DNA from: Prosapia bicincta
Lineage: Eukaryota; Arthropoda; Insecta; Hemiptera; Cercopidae
Length of the DNA: 64,000 bases
Direction: 5' to 3'
Assembly: GCA_036971475.1 (NCBI GenBank)
Contig: JBAIZL010000001.1
Span: 93,037,483 to 93,101,482, forward strand
The position numbers and the translations under genes were made by a program. Under the pieces are notes generated by a model, which saw only the letters and a list, made by a program, of their open reading frames with translations, had not been told where the DNA came from and did no database searches. Shown piece after piece: positions 24,101 to 37,289 of this stretch (position 1 is the first letter of the stretch; every line of letters starts with the position of its first letter).

Positions 24101-25985
24101 CGCATATTTTTTTTGTAAACCAACTCTCTACAAATATGGTTATACTGAAGTTTGCACTCGTGACTCTTGTAGTGGGATAAGAGGAGGGCAGGTAGGATGA
24201 GACATATTAATTCCCTAGTGTTGTAGTGAATAAATATGAAGAAATGTGTGAACATGGTCGTCTATTGTTCACGGGCCGGTCACTTTAATGTACACTGACT
24301 CTCTACATTGGGGGCATAGTGAGTGAATACGCGACATACAATGGTGTAGAATGAAAGAAGGTGGGATCATATACTGTATATTAATCCTCTGTTATTGGAT
24401 TGAAGGAAAATGAAGAAAGGTGTGAAAATGGTCGCTTATTCTTCCCCGGACGGCTACATTGATGTAGACCTACTCTCTTCATATATGGAGTTAGTGAAGT
24501 GTGTACTCGTCACACCGTGGTATAGGAGGATACGAGGAGGAAAGGTAGGATGAGAGATATTAATTCTCTGGTGTTAGTGTGCAGGAATTTTTAAAAAAAT
24601 GTGAACAAGGTCTCTTATTCTTTGATGTAGACCTACTCTCTAGATATAGAGGGCATAATGAAGTGAGCATTCGTCACGCCGTAGAGTAGGATAAGAGGAG
24701 GAAAGGTAGAACGAGACATAATAATTCCCTGGTGTTGGAGTGAAGGAATATGAAGAAAAGCGCGAACATGGTAGCATATTCTCCATTGAACGCTTATATT
24801 GATGTTAACTTTCTCTCTATATTAAAATGGGCATCGTTAACTGTGTACTCGGCACACCTAAGTGTAGGAGGATGATAAGGGGGAAGATAGTATGAGACAT
24901 ATTATTCCCCTGGTGTTGGAGTGAAGGAACATGAAGAAAATTGTAAGCATGATTGCTTAATCTCCCCCGGACTCATACTTTGGTGCCGACATATACTCTA
25001 CATATTAGGCCTTAGTGTTGTCTGAACTCGGAACACTGTGGTATAAGACGATAAGAGGAAGGAAGGGAGGATGAGGGAAATAATCTTCAGGTGTTGGAGT
25101 GAAGAAATATCTAAAAAGGCGTGAGCATTGGCTTATACTCCACCGGACGGTTACTTTGATGTAGACCAACTCTATACATATAGGGTGAATAGGGAATTAT
25201 GTACTCGTCACACAGGGATGTAGGAGGATAAGATGAGGGAAGGTAGAGTGAGGTATATATATCCCCAGGTGTTGGAGTAAAGAAATATATCCCCAGGTGT
25301 TGGAGTAAAGAAATATGAAGAAAGGCGTAAGCATTGGCTTGTACTCCATCGGACGGTTACTTTGATGTAGACCAACTCTATACATATAGGGTGAATAGGG
25401 AATTGTGTAATCGTCACACAGGGATGTAGGAGGATAAGATGAGGGAAGGTAGGGTGAGGAGTGTTGGAGTATATCCCCAGATGTTGGAGTGAAGGAAAAT
25501 GAAGGAAGGTTTGAAAATTGGCTTATACTCCACCGGACGGTTACTTTGATGTAGACCAACTCTATACATATAGGGTGAATAGAGAATTGTGTACTCATCA
25601 CACAGGGATGTAGGAGGATAAGATGAGGGAAGGTAGGGTGAGGCATATATATCACTAGGTGTTGGAGTGAAGGAATATGAAGAAAGGCGTGAGCATTGGC
25701 TTATACACCACCGGACGGTTACTTTGATGTAGACCAACTCTATACATATAGGGTGAATAGAGAATTGTGTACTCATCACACAGGGATGTAAGAGGATAAG
25801 ATGAAAGAAGGTAGGGTAGGGCATATATATCCCTAGGTGTTGGAGTAAATTAAATGAAGGGAGGTGTGAACATCGTAGCTTATTCTCCATCGGACGCCCA
25901 TTTGATGTAGACCTACATACAGGGAACATAGTGAAGTGTGTACTCGTCATATCATGGGGTAGGAAGGGCAATTAGGAAAATGTGG
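21180..25985. repeat. 179-bp satellite array, about 26 copies
   Basis: The unit contains CCCCTGATGTTGGAGTGAA, CTCCACAGGACGCTTACTTT, GATGTACACCTACTCTCTAC and CATAACGAAGTGTGTACTC. The core (21,660-23,090) is strictly 179 bp (21,661, 21,840 and 22,019 are matching positions) and nearly identical. Copies on both sides are diverged and vary in length. A second, locally homogenised subfamily with GGATGTAGGAGGATAAGATG occupies 25,150-25,850. Long minus-strand frames across 25,197-25,971 are by-products of the repeat. Confidence 0.95.
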
Positions 25986-27401
25986 GATTACGAGTGTAAT
26001 ATAACAATCCTCTGGTACTTATTCTACCGCTGTTGATTGCGGTAGCGTGTGTGTCATGTTGTCTGACTGGAATAAGGCTCGAGACTCAAAACGAGGCCGT
26101 AATATCCGAGATACCCTTGGTCTTCAATATTTTGGATAATCGAGGTTCCACTTTATATTGATACAATGTCTTTGCTGACATTGAATGTGCATATCTATCA
26201 ACAGCTTTCAGAATCCAGTAAGCTTGTTTCATACGAAATATCTCGTAGAGGTCTGATATTTAAATTTCCTAATAGGAGTTTTAATAATATAAATTTTGTT
26301 ACTAAACTGCAAATTTAAAGTAGTTTTTATAGCTATAAAAGTGTTTAAAAACCTTTAGGGTCGCGGTGATCGCCCCTGTCTCAGTGAGTCGAAAAGTTAT
26401 GTTAGTAAAAGTAAATAGACAATGAAGAAACCTCATGATTAAGTTTAAGTAAGAAGTAATAAGGGTGGAATATTTCTTTTATATTTATAGAAGGGAAATT
26501 TTCCGTTTAGCTGGTAAATTTGTAAGGTATAGAAATCTTTTTTCGAAATTTTTGACCTTGTACAAGCAGGAGCGTGTGCCTGTGTTGAAGTATCTAACGA
26601 AGGACGAGACTTGCGTAGCAACGTATTCGAGTTCAGCCAGACATTAAAGTACAACCGACTTACAACATGATCACGTCTTTAGTTAGGAACAGGAACAAGT
26701 AAAGGAAAGAAAAGGCGAAGTAGGTGATTAGAGGCCATTTTAGTGTCGCCTCCCCTTAGACTACAGCAAATTGCAGCCAATCATCGATACAGAATCAGCA
26801 AGCAGAAAGCAGGGAAGCGCTTGATTGAATGAGTATAGTTGCACGGGGCGCGAGTGAGGGGATGTACCTTGCAAACCGCGCTATTGATTGAAACTAGAGT
26901 GGGCCCTTTTTTATTTTAAGGGTCGCTTTTTTCAACTCATTTTTAATGGTCCATAACAACTGATTTAAAAATATTTGTCACAATTATTTGACAAATCTAG
27001 AAATAAATTGAATAATTAAATGTGGTCTTTATAGCACAAACAAAAGTAAATGTGCAAAAAAGTTTAAATGTTATTTAATCATCAATAAAAAGTAGAAAAG
27101 AATCGGTTTGAAAAAGATACAATGTTCACCTAACTATTCCTCTTTAATATCCTGTATAGCCTTAAAAGTTCAAGAGTATAATATAATAAAAATACGTTAT
27201 GCAAATGAACATGGATAAAATGTAAAAACAGAGTTAAACACACTAGACTTCTATAACTGAATTCTATGTGCTTATTAGTATAAAACTTTATCTCGCAAAA
27301 TTTAAGGTTTGTTATTAACTAATTTTCACTTAGTCGAATGTAACTAAAGGAATGTACTATCTAAATGTGTTTCCTATTTGTTGTTCACTCTAAGCAATAT
27401 G

Positions 27402-27403
<2 letters not shown>
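25986..27403. other. Unassigned DNA
   Basis: No recognisable gene or element. A GC-richer block at 26,670-26,940 and a similar GGGTCGC motif near 26,360 and 26,923 could mark a small worn element. No inverted ends or duplication could be established. Confidence 0.35.
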
Positions 27404-27466
<63 letters not shown>

Positions 27467-27521
27467 GTGCCTTATATGTTCTAGGACCTATATATATATA
27501 TATATATTCACTCTAAGCAAT

Positions 27522-27574
<53 letters not shown>

Positions 27575-28015
27575 TTAATAAATTAAAAATATTTCAAAAA
27601 CAAGAATACTTTTATTGCATATATTATTCAAAGCTTTTCGCCGATAAAATAGTACCAGCATCTTCAGGAAAATAATTATCTAACAAAATATTTTTACAAA
27701 AATTAAATCATATGTACTACAAAGAATCATATGTTTATAAGTAATACACTTACGTATTTTTTTCTATAACGTCAATGACCTTATAAATAGTTTGGTGCCT
27801 TGATCTCACTTGAATTTGTTCATCAATTAATTTGTCTTTAACTTTATGCTTATAAATTTCCAATGTTTTACATATATTCATTGGAAATATATTCATTATA
27901 AATATATTCATATTTTATCGGCGAAAAGCTTTGAATAATATATGCAATAAAAGTATTCTTGTTTTTGAAATATTTTTAGTTTATTAAATATATTACAAGA
28001 AAATATATCGCCATA

Positions 28016-28066
<51 letters not shown>
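27404..28066. mobile_element. PLE foldback element within (TA)n tracts
   Basis: Inverted arms of about 85 bp (27,575-27,660 and 27,905-27,990) carry the PLE terminal module (AAAAATATTTCAAAAACAAG, TATTCAAAGCTTTTCGCCGA). They enclose about 250 bp that includes a piece of PLE coding sequence. (TA)n tracts lie at 27,404-27,461, 27,489-27,507, 27,524-27,568 and 28,019-28,066. The outer flanks share 'CCTTATATG.TCTAGGACC' (27,470 and 28,070), so the locus may be duplicated or flanked by a long target repeat. Confidence 0.7.
27750..27881 (-). pseudogene. PLE protein C-terminal tail
   Basis: A short minus-strand frame encodes Glu-Ile-Tyr-Lys-His-Lys-Val and a Leu-Ile-Asp-Glu-Gln-Ile-Gln-Val motif. 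It ends at a stop at 27,750-27,752. The same arrangement (Glu-Ile-Tyr-Lys...Glu-Gln-Ile-Gln) is found at the C-terminus of the PLE proteins at 18.3 kb and 63.3 kb. This ties the foldback element to PLEs. Confidence 0.6.
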
Positions 28067-28067
<1 letters not shown>

Positions 28068-30067
28068 TACCTTATATGTGCTAGGACCAAAGTTAAGATT
28101 TGCACACATTTTGAATATACTTTTATTTCGTTAAACAATTTCAGCTATTATATTATTTATTTCTGCAAGAATTTGTATGTAGAGAGCTTTCACGATGTTG
28201 GGTGTTTCAACATCAGTACCTACTTCACTATTTAGTAACTACTTAATACAATGTGTAGTTTTTTACGATTCTTACTCGTTTTGATGTAGAGAGCCCTTAC
28301 GGTCTGATGCACCAGTAGCAATTTATTAGTTAGTTACTAGTCAGTGAAATATTATATTATACTAGCTTACTAGTCGCGCATTGCTGCGATATCAGAAGGA
28401 AGTAACGTCAAAGAAACTGGTTATGAAGAATTCAATTTAAATAGTATCATTTTTAATAATAATCTATTTAGATTAGAGAAACATTTCAAAATGTGGAATT
28501 ATATTTATTAATTCGAGTGATTTTGGATAATTACATCTCTCAAAACGAATCTAACCTTCTTTTAAATTTTACAAAGAACTTAATTTCTTAATGCAAACCG
28601 TGTATTCACAGTTCCTCCTAGAAAACAAAGCCAGAGCGCTCTGTACGTGACGTCACACGGCGAGACTGACTACACGACGTAAACATCTACACTTAGCCTT
28701 TACCGTTACCCGAGCCGTATGGTTGCTACGAAAATATTAAGAAATGCTTAGTTTATTTGAATTTCATTACAATTTATGTTTACTAATGAAAATATAATAA
28801 TTTAATGTCTTATCATTTGGAAAATGTGCTATTGAAAAACTAAAATTTGCTTTCAACAACTTGTTAACTGGTATTCACTTGTTAAATTCCTATTACAATC
28901 AACTATTACAAGCAATCCTACACATGCTCATCCATATTGCTAAAAAGCATACATTAAAATAACGTACTCACCATTTAAAAAAAAGTGAATCTTGAAGAAT
29001 AAGACCTATAAGAGTTGAAGTTTATTAAAAAAAGATCCATTAAGGAAGAAAGCATAACCTAAACGTTATTAGCGAAGATTAATTTGCACTAACCATTATC
29101 ACATTGGTCACTCACACAAACGGGAATAATAATAAGAGTGTAAATGTTAGTTTAGTAGACCTTATATTTTATTTCAATTATATTGAGTTTTATATCCTAT
29201 AATTAAAAATGACAAAATAAAAACTCAAGCTGTAACTGGAGAATAGTGCTGACCTTCTACTAATCCATATAGTAATTTTACTGTAGCAGTAATAGTAGCC
29301 TAAGGTAGATATAAGTGATGGATAGCCTATTAGTAGAGTTATATACTCTATAACTTTATAATGAAATATTTGCCAGGCCAAACCCAATACTAGCCGAATA
29401 CAATGTGAATAGTGTTAGTAGTTAAAGATTATAAGGAAACGAAAATTGTAAAAAGAGTAATGCTACGTCACAGTGTTGTAGGATTCTATTTTTTAAAATT
29501 TGTTTAGTTTCCTTTCTGAAGAACTGTCTGCTCTTAACCTATCATTTCCACTAGAGCAGTAAGTTTTCAAAAGTGTGTTAGTAGTACACTTTATTATCAG
29601 TTGACCGATGTACCTATCACTGTGATTCAAATAACCACCAAACTCTGTTAGGTATCCTTCTTCAGTTACAGAATCAAGAATAAAATTTATCAAGAAATAT
29701 CTTTTGTTAAAGATATTAATAAATTCTTCTTCATAGTTTTGCAGTAACTGCTTCTGTTGGATAGAGCAAACTAGCACGACTTAACTCTTTTTCAAGATGG
29801 TAACTGTCATCAACCTCCAAATTTCCAAGAACTAATTTAATAATTTTTTTGTATTAAACCAGTTATTTCTGATGCAGTTGAGTAAGTGTACGGAGTCAAA
29901 CAAATAAAACAACAATACGCAGTTGAGGAGAAGTACAGTATTTTCTAGCAAGATTATTACCAGCCATAGAATAATGATAATTCATAGATTTGAATTTCAG
30001 TGACCGAATGCTCAGTTAGAAAAGTAGTAGTACAGTATTTTCTAGCAAGATTATTACCAACCATAGA
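28067..30067. other. Unassigned DNA with a small direct duplication
   Basis: No recognised gene. A GC-richer patch lies at 28,610-28,720. The text ACTAGCTTACTAGTCGCG near 28,362 resembles a transposon terminus but has no partner. About 35 bp (AGTACAGTATTTTCTAGCAA and following) is repeated at 29,933 and 30,029, just before the 151-bp satellite. Confidence 0.35.
29493..29777 (-). CDS. Hypothetical 94-codon frame, doubtful
   Basis: A minus-strand frame without low-complexity composition. It is mixed hydrophilic, with two Cys near the C-terminus and no signal peptide or membrane segment. I do not recognise it. It has no neighbours that suggest a function, and a frame of this length can occur by chance. 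It could equally be part of a worn transposon. Confidence 0.12.
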   Translation of the reverse strand: MLVCSIQQKQLLQNYEEEFINIFNKRYFLINFILDSVTEEGYLTEFGGYLNHSDRYIGQLIIKCTTNTLLKTYCSSGNDRLRADSSSERKLNKF

Positions 30068-33000
30068 AATAAACCTATTGCATTGCTTGCATGAAATAAA
30101 CCTATTGTCTATTAGGGTCAAAGATAACTAACAGGTGCGAAAAAAGAAAGTGATTAATAAAGATAGAACAAAAAAATATAATACCTTTTTCATATTAAGA
30201 GTGAGAGGGAAGTATGGCATCGAATATTCATTTTTGCTTACCTCAAATAAATCTATTGTCCATTAGGGTCAAAGATAACTAACAGGTGCGAAAAAATAAA
30301 GTGATTAATAAAGATAGAACAAAAAAAATACAATACTTTTTTCATATTAAGAGTGAGAGGGAAGTATGGCATCGAATATTCATTTTTGCTTGCATGAAAT
30401 AAACCTATTGTCTATTAGGGTCAAAGATAACTAACAGGTGCAAAAAAAGAAAGTGATTAATAAAGATAGAACAAAAAAAATACAATACTTTTTTCATATT
30501 AAGAGTGAGAGGGAAGTATGGCATCGAATATTCATTTTTGCTTACCTCAAATAAATCTATTGTCTATTAGGGTCAAAGATAACTAACAGGTGCGAAAAAA
30601 TAAAGTGATTAATAAAGATAGAACAAAAAAAATACAATACTTTTTTCATATTAAGAGTGAGAGGGGAGTATGGCATCGAATATTCATTTTTGCTTGCATG
30701 AAATAAACCTATTGTCTATTAGGGTCAAAGATAACTAACAGGTGCGAAAAAAGAAAGTGATTAATAAATATAGAACAAAAAAAATACAATACCTTTTCCA
30801 TATTAAGAGTGAGAGGGAAGTATGGCATCGAATATTCATTTTTGCTTACCTCAAATAAACCTATTGTCCATTAAGGTCAAAGATAATTAACAGACGCGAA
30901 AAAAGCAAGTGAATAATAAAGAAGATAGAACAAAAAAAAATACAATACTTTTTTCATATTAAGAGTGAGAGGGAAGTATGGCATCGAATATTCATTTTTG
31001 CTTGCATGAAATAAACCTATTGTCTATTAGGGTCAAAGATAACTAACAGGTGCGAAAAAAGTAAGTGATTAATAAATATAGAACAAAAAAAATACAATAC
31101 CTATTTCATATTAAGAGTGAGAGGGAAGTATGGCACCGAATATTCATTTTTGCTTACCTCAAATAAACCTATTGTCCATTAAGGTCAAAGATAATTAACA
31201 GATGCGAACAAAGCAAGTGAATAATAAAGATAGAACAAAAAAATACAATACTTTTTTCTTATTAAGAGTGAGAGGGAAGTATGGCATCGAATATTCATTT
31301 TTGCTTACCTCAAATAAATCTATTGTCTATTAGGGTCAAAGATAACTAACAGGTGCGAAAAAATAAAGTGATTAATAAAGATAGAACAAAAAATACAATA
31401 CCTTTTTCATATTAAGAGTGAGAGGGAAGTATGGCATCGAATATTAATTTTTGCTTACCTCAAATAAATCTATTGTCTATTAGGGTCAAAGATAACTAAC
31501 AGGTGCGAAAACATAAAGTGATTAATAAAGATAGAACAAAAAAATACAATACCTTTTTCATATTAAGAGTGAGAGGGAAGTATGGCATCGAATATTCATT
31601 TTTGCTTACCTCAAATAAATCTATTGTCTATTAGGGTCAAAGATAACTAACAGGTGCGAAAAAATAAAGTGATTAATAAAGATAGAACAAAAAAAATACA
31701 ATACTTTTTTCAAATTAAGAGTGAGAGGGAAGTGTGGCATCGAATATTCATTTTTGCTTGCATGAAATAAACCTATTGTCTATTAGGGTCAAAGATAACT
31801 AACAGGTGCGAAAAAAGAAAGTGATTAATAAAGATAGAACAAAAAAATACAATACCTTTTTCATATTAAGAGTGAGAGGGAAGTATGACATCGAATATTC
31901 ATTTTTGCTTACCTTAAATAAATCTATTGTCTATTAGGGTCAAAGATAACTAACAGGTGCGAAAAAAGAAAGTGATTTATAAATATAGAACAAAAAAATA
32001 CAATACCTTTTTCATATTAAGAGTGAGAGGGAAGTATGGCATCGAATATTCATTTTTGCTTACCTCAAATAAACCTATTTTCCATTAAGGTCAAAGATAA
32101 GTAACAGGTGCGAAAAAAGAAAGTGATTAATAAAGATAGAACAAAAAAATACAATACCTTTTTCATATTAAGAGTGAGAGGGAAGTATGGCATCGAATAT
32201 TCATTTTTGCTTACCTCAAATAAATCTATTGTCTATTAGGGTCAAAGATAACTAACAGGTGCGAAAAAAGAAAGTGATTAATAAATATAGAACAAAAAAA
32301 ATACAATACCTTTTTCATATTAAGAGTGAGAGGGAAGTATGGCATCGAATATTCATTTTTTGCTTACCTCAAATAAACCTATTTTCCATTAAGGTCAAAG
32401 ATAACTAACAGATGCGAAAAAAGCAAGTGAATAATAAAGATAGAACAAAAAAATACAATACCTTTTTCATATTAAGAGTGAGAGGGAAGTATGGCATCGA
32501 ATATTCATTTTTGCTTACCTCAAATAAATCTATTGTCTATTAGGGTCAAAGATAACTAACAGGTGCGAAAAAATAAAGTGATTAATAAAGATAGAACAAA
32601 AAAATACAATACCTTTTTCATATTAAGAGTGAGAGGGAAGTATGGCATCGAATATTCATTTTTGCTTACCTCAAATAAATCTATTGTCTATTAGGGTCAA
32701 AGATAACTAACAGGTGCGAAAAAATAAAGTGATTAATAAAGATAGAACAAAAAAATACAATACCTTTTTCATATTAAGAGTGAGAGGGAAGTATGGCATC
32801 GAATATTCATTTTTGCTTACCTCAAATAAATCTATTGTCTATTAGGGTCAAAGATAACTAACAGGTGCGAAAAAAGAAAGTGATTAATAAAGATAGAACA
32901 AAAAATACAATACCTTTTTCATATTAAGATTGAGAGGGAAGTATGGCATCGAATATTCATTTTTGCTTACCTCAAATAAATCTATTGTCTATTAGGGTCA

Positions 33001-36000
33001 AAGATAACTAACAGGTGCGAAAAAATAAAGTGATTAATAAAGATAGAACAAAAAAATACAATGCCGTTTTCATATTAAGAGTGAGAGGGAAGTATGGCAT
33101 CGAATATTCATTTTTGCTTACCTCAAATAAATCTATTGTCTATTAGGGTCAAAGATAACTAACAGGTGCGAAAAAAGAAAGTGATTAATAAAGATAGAAC
33201 AAAAAAATACAATACCTTTTTCATATTAAGAGTGAGAGGGAAGTATGGCATCGAATATTCATTTTTGCTTACCTCAAATAAACCTATTGTCTATTAGGGT
33301 CAAAGATAACTAACAGGTGCGAAAAAAGAAAGTGATTAATAAAGATAGAACAAAAAAATACAATACCTTTTTCATATTAAGAGTGAGAGGGAAGTATGGC
33401 ATCGAATATTCATTTTTGCTTACCTCAAATAAACCTATTGTCTATTAGGGTCAAAGATAACTAACAGGTGCGAAAAAAGAAAGTGATTAATAAAGATAGA
33501 ACAAAAAAATACAATACCTTTTTCATATTAAGAGTGAGAGGGAAGTATGGCATCGAATATTCATTTTTGCTTACCTCAAATAAACCTATTTTCCATTAAG
33601 GTCAAAGATAAGTAACAGGTGCGAAAAAAGAAAGTGATTAATAAAGATAGAACAAAAAAAATACAATACCTTTTTCATATTAAGAGTGAGAGGGAAGTAT
33701 GGCATCGAATATTCATTTTTGCTTACCTCAAATAAATCTATTGTCTATTAGGGTCAAAGATAACTAACAGGTGCGAAAAAATAAAGTGATTAATAAAGAT
33801 AGAACAAATAAATACAATACCTTTTTCATATTAAGAGTGAGAGGGAAGTATGGCATCGAATATTCATTTTTGCTTACCTCAAATAAATCTATTGTCTATT
33901 AGGGTCAAAGATAACTAACAGGTGCGAAAAAATAAAGTGATTAATAAAGATAGAACAAAAAATACAATACCTTTTTCATATTAAGAGTGAGAGGGAAGTA
34001 TGGCATCGAATATTCATTTTTGCTTACCTCAAATAAATCTATTGTCTATTAGGGTCAAAGATAACTAACAGGTGCGAAAAAATAAAGTGATTAATAAAGA
34101 TAGAACAAAAAAATACAATACCTTTTTCATATTAAGAGTGAGAGGGAAGTATGGCATCGAATATTCATTTTTGCTTACCTCAAATAAATCTATTGTCTAT
34201 TAGGGTCAAAGATAACTAACAGGTGCGAAAAAATAAAGTGATTAATAAAGATAGAACAAAAAAATACAATACCTTTTTCATATTAAGAGTGAGAGGGAAG
34301 TATGGCATCGAATATTCATTTTTGCTTACCTCAAATAAATCTATTGTCTATTAGGGTCAAAGATAACTAACAGGTGCGAAAAAAGAAAGTGATTAATAAA
34401 GATAGAACAAAAAAATACAATACCTTTTTCATATTAAGAGTGAGAGGGAAGTATGGCATCGAATATTCATTTTTGCTTACCTCAAATAAATCTATTGTCT
34501 ATTAGGGTCAAAGATAACTAACAGGTGCGAAAAAATAAAGTGATTAATAAAGATAGAACAAAAAAAATACAATACTTTTTTCAAATTAAGAGTGAGAGGG
34601 AAGTGTGGCATCGAATATTCATTTTTGCTTGCATGAAATAAACCTATTGTCTATTAGGGTCAAAGATAACTAACAGGTGCGAAAAAAGAAAGTGATTAAT
34701 AAAGATAGAACAAAAAAATACAATACCTTTTTCATATTAAGAGTGAGAGGGAAGTATGACATCGAATATTCATTTTTGCTTACCTTAAATAAATCTATTG
34801 TCTATTAGGGTCAAAGATAACTAACAGGTGCGAAAAAAGAAAGTGATTTATAAATATAGAACAAAAAAATACAATACCTTTTTCATATTAAGAGTGAGAG
34901 GGAAGTATGGCATCGAATATTCATTTTTGCTTACCTCAAATAAACCTATTTTCCATTAAGGTCAAAGATAAGTAACAGGTGCGAAAAAAGAAAGTGATTA
35001 ATAAAGATAGAACAAAAAAATACAATACCTTTTTCATATTAAGAGTGAGAGGGAAGTATGGCATCGAATATTCATTTTTGCTTACCTCAAATAAATCTAT
35101 TGTCTATTAGGGTCAAAGATAACTAACAGGTGCGAAAAAAGAAAGTGATTAATAAATATAGAACAAAAAAAATACAATACCTTTTTCATATTAAGAGTGA
35201 GAGGGAAGTATGGCATCGAATATTCATTTTTTGCTTACCTCAAATAAACCTATTTTCCATTAAGGTCAAAGATAACTAACAGATGCGAAAAAAGCAAGTG
35301 ATTAATAAAGATAGAACAAAAAAATACAATACCTTTTTCATATTAAGAGTGAGAGGGAAGTATGGCATCGAATATTCATTTTTGCTTACCTCAAATAAAT
35401 CTATTGTCTATTAGGGTCAAAGATAACTAACAGGTGCGAAAAAATAAAGTGATTAATAAAGATAGAACAAAAAAATACAATACCTTTTTCATATTAAGAG
35501 TGAGAGGGAAGTATGGCATCGAATATTCATTTTTGCTTACCTCAAATAAATCTATTGTCTATTAGGGTCAAAGATAACTAACAGGTGCGAAAAAATAAAG
35601 TGATTAATAAAGATAGAACAAAAAAATACAATACCTTTTTCATATTAAGAGTGAGAGGGAAGTATGGCATCGAATATTCATTTTTGCTTACCTCAAATAA
35701 ATCTATTGTCTATTAGGGTCAAAGATAACTAACAGGTGCGAAAAAAGAAAGTGATTAATAAAGATAGAACAAAAAAATACAATACCTTTTTCATATTAAG
35801 AGTGAGAGGGAAGTATGGCATCGAATATTCATTTTTGCTTACCTCAAATAAATCTATAGTCTATTAGGGTCAAAGATAACTAACAGGTGCGAAAAAATAA
35901 AGTGATTAATAAAGATAGAACAAAAAAAATACAATACTTTTTTCATATTAAGAGTGAGAGGGAAGTATGACATCGAATATTCATTTTTGCTTACCTCAAA

Positions 36001-36170
36001 TAAATCTATTGTTTATTAGGGTCAAAGATAACTAACAGGTGCGAAAAAATAAAGTGATTAATAAAGATAGAACAAAAAAATACAATACTTTTTTTCATAT
36101 TAAGAGTGAGAGGGAAGTATGGCATCGAATATTCATTTTTGATTGCATGAAATAAACCTATTCTGTATTT
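30068..36170. repeat. 151-bp satellite array, about 40 copies
   Basis: The unit contains AGGGTCAAAGATAACTAACA, GGTGCGAAAAAA, AAGAGTGAGAGGGAAGTATG and GCATCGAATATTCATTTTTG. The step is 151 bp, with one- or two-base changes in A-runs. The first copies alternate between GCTTGCATGAAATAAACC and GCTTACCTCAAATAAATC forms. The last copy (to about 36,290) is strongly diverged. Base composition is about 70% AT and all frames are closed. Confidence 0.95.
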
Positions 36171-36303
36171 GGGTTAAAGGCAATATCTACCAGTATATAA
36201 AGAGAGAAAATAAGGAATAATGGTAGTACTAAATAAGGATACCAGTGCTCTTTTTGTATTAGGAGGGAGGGGGTACAGTTTCACTCCAATAATGATACAA
36301 GTA

Positions 36304-36648
36304 CAATAAAAATATTGAAAAGAACCCCAATACCACAAAAATAATCAAAAATAACAAATAAGACAAGTTACTTAAGATTAAACCCTTATGTACATTTCGA
36401 TGACCATGTCATCATCATCAGAGGGTCTTGTTACAAAACACAATCTAGCACACAAGATGTTACAAACTAGAATGATCCTGTTTGTAACAAGACCCTCTGA
36501 TGATGATGACATGGTCATCGAAATGTACATAAGGGTTTAATCTTAAGTAACTTGTCTTATTCGTTATTTTTGATTATTTTTGTGGTATTGGGGTTCTTTT
36601 CAATATTTTTATTGTAATATATTGTACCACTGGGCTCTTGATATTGTG
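36304..36648. mobile_element. 345-bp foldback element with 14-bp target duplication
   Basis: Two arms of about 130 bp (36,304-36,431 and 36,484-36,617) are near-perfect inverted copies around a spacer of about 50 bp. The flanks carry TAATGATACAAGTA at 36,290-36,303 and again at 36,649-36,662, a 14-bp target site duplication. Each arm includes CTGATGATGATGAC, a short loop, GTCATC and GAAA, the hammerhead-like layout of PLE ends. It is inserted in the diverged last unit of the 151-bp satellite. There is no coding capacity. Confidence 0.85.
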
Positions 36649-36662
36649 TAATGATACAAGTA

Positions 36663-37289
36663 ACAAACATTTTAATAAAGTTTTTTTTTATGAAACACGT
36701 AAGGTAAAATTTACAATCATATCACTCTATATGGTGTTATATCATTTTAAAAAAAAAAATGTTTTTGAGAGGTATATAAACCCGCTAGGAATTCCCCCAA
36801 ACTTAATAATTTTGCTTAATTCTTCCTATTGCTTCCGGTTGGTCTCGACTCAATCATCTATCCTCAACACAACAACGTAACCATGCTCCTTGCATAAAAT
36901 ACTAACCCAGATGTAAACTCTAGCCTTCCAGAACATCCGTATTATTTTTTCAATTTTCAATAAAAATTATATTTTAAAAACACATATTTTTAAAGACGTT
37001 TTCCAAGCATTTTGTAACTGTTAAAAGGTAAGTATTTAAGCTATTTCTACTTTTAGTTACATTAAGTTTATACTTCAAGTATTTTTAAGTCCATTGCCCA
37101 TTAAAAGTGACTAATTACATTCATTTCTTCCCGTTCACTAAGTGACTGTTAAAACTATATACATAAATTACTATCAAGGAAAATATATCGACTATAACGT
37201 TTATCTATATTATTATTATTATATATTACAAATTGTAATTACCTAAAGATAATATAAACATTCTCATACTTACTACTTAACGAGGTCAT
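36663..37289. other. Unassigned AT-rich DNA
   Basis: Between the foldback insertion and the next satellite. A plus-strand frame at 36,638-36,880 runs across the element boundary and has no recognisable features. Nothing else was seen. Confidence 0.4.

Noticed and set aside
25197..25971. Minus-strand frames of up to 185 codons in the 179-bp satellite
   Set aside because: Overlapping frames recur with the repeat unit, have repetitive content and break where units mutate. They are a by-product of a satellite with few stops in one subfamily.
30068..36170. CRISPR-like regular repeat array
   Set aside because: The entire 151-bp unit is repeated without unique spacers, and the context is eukaryotic. 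It is a satellite.
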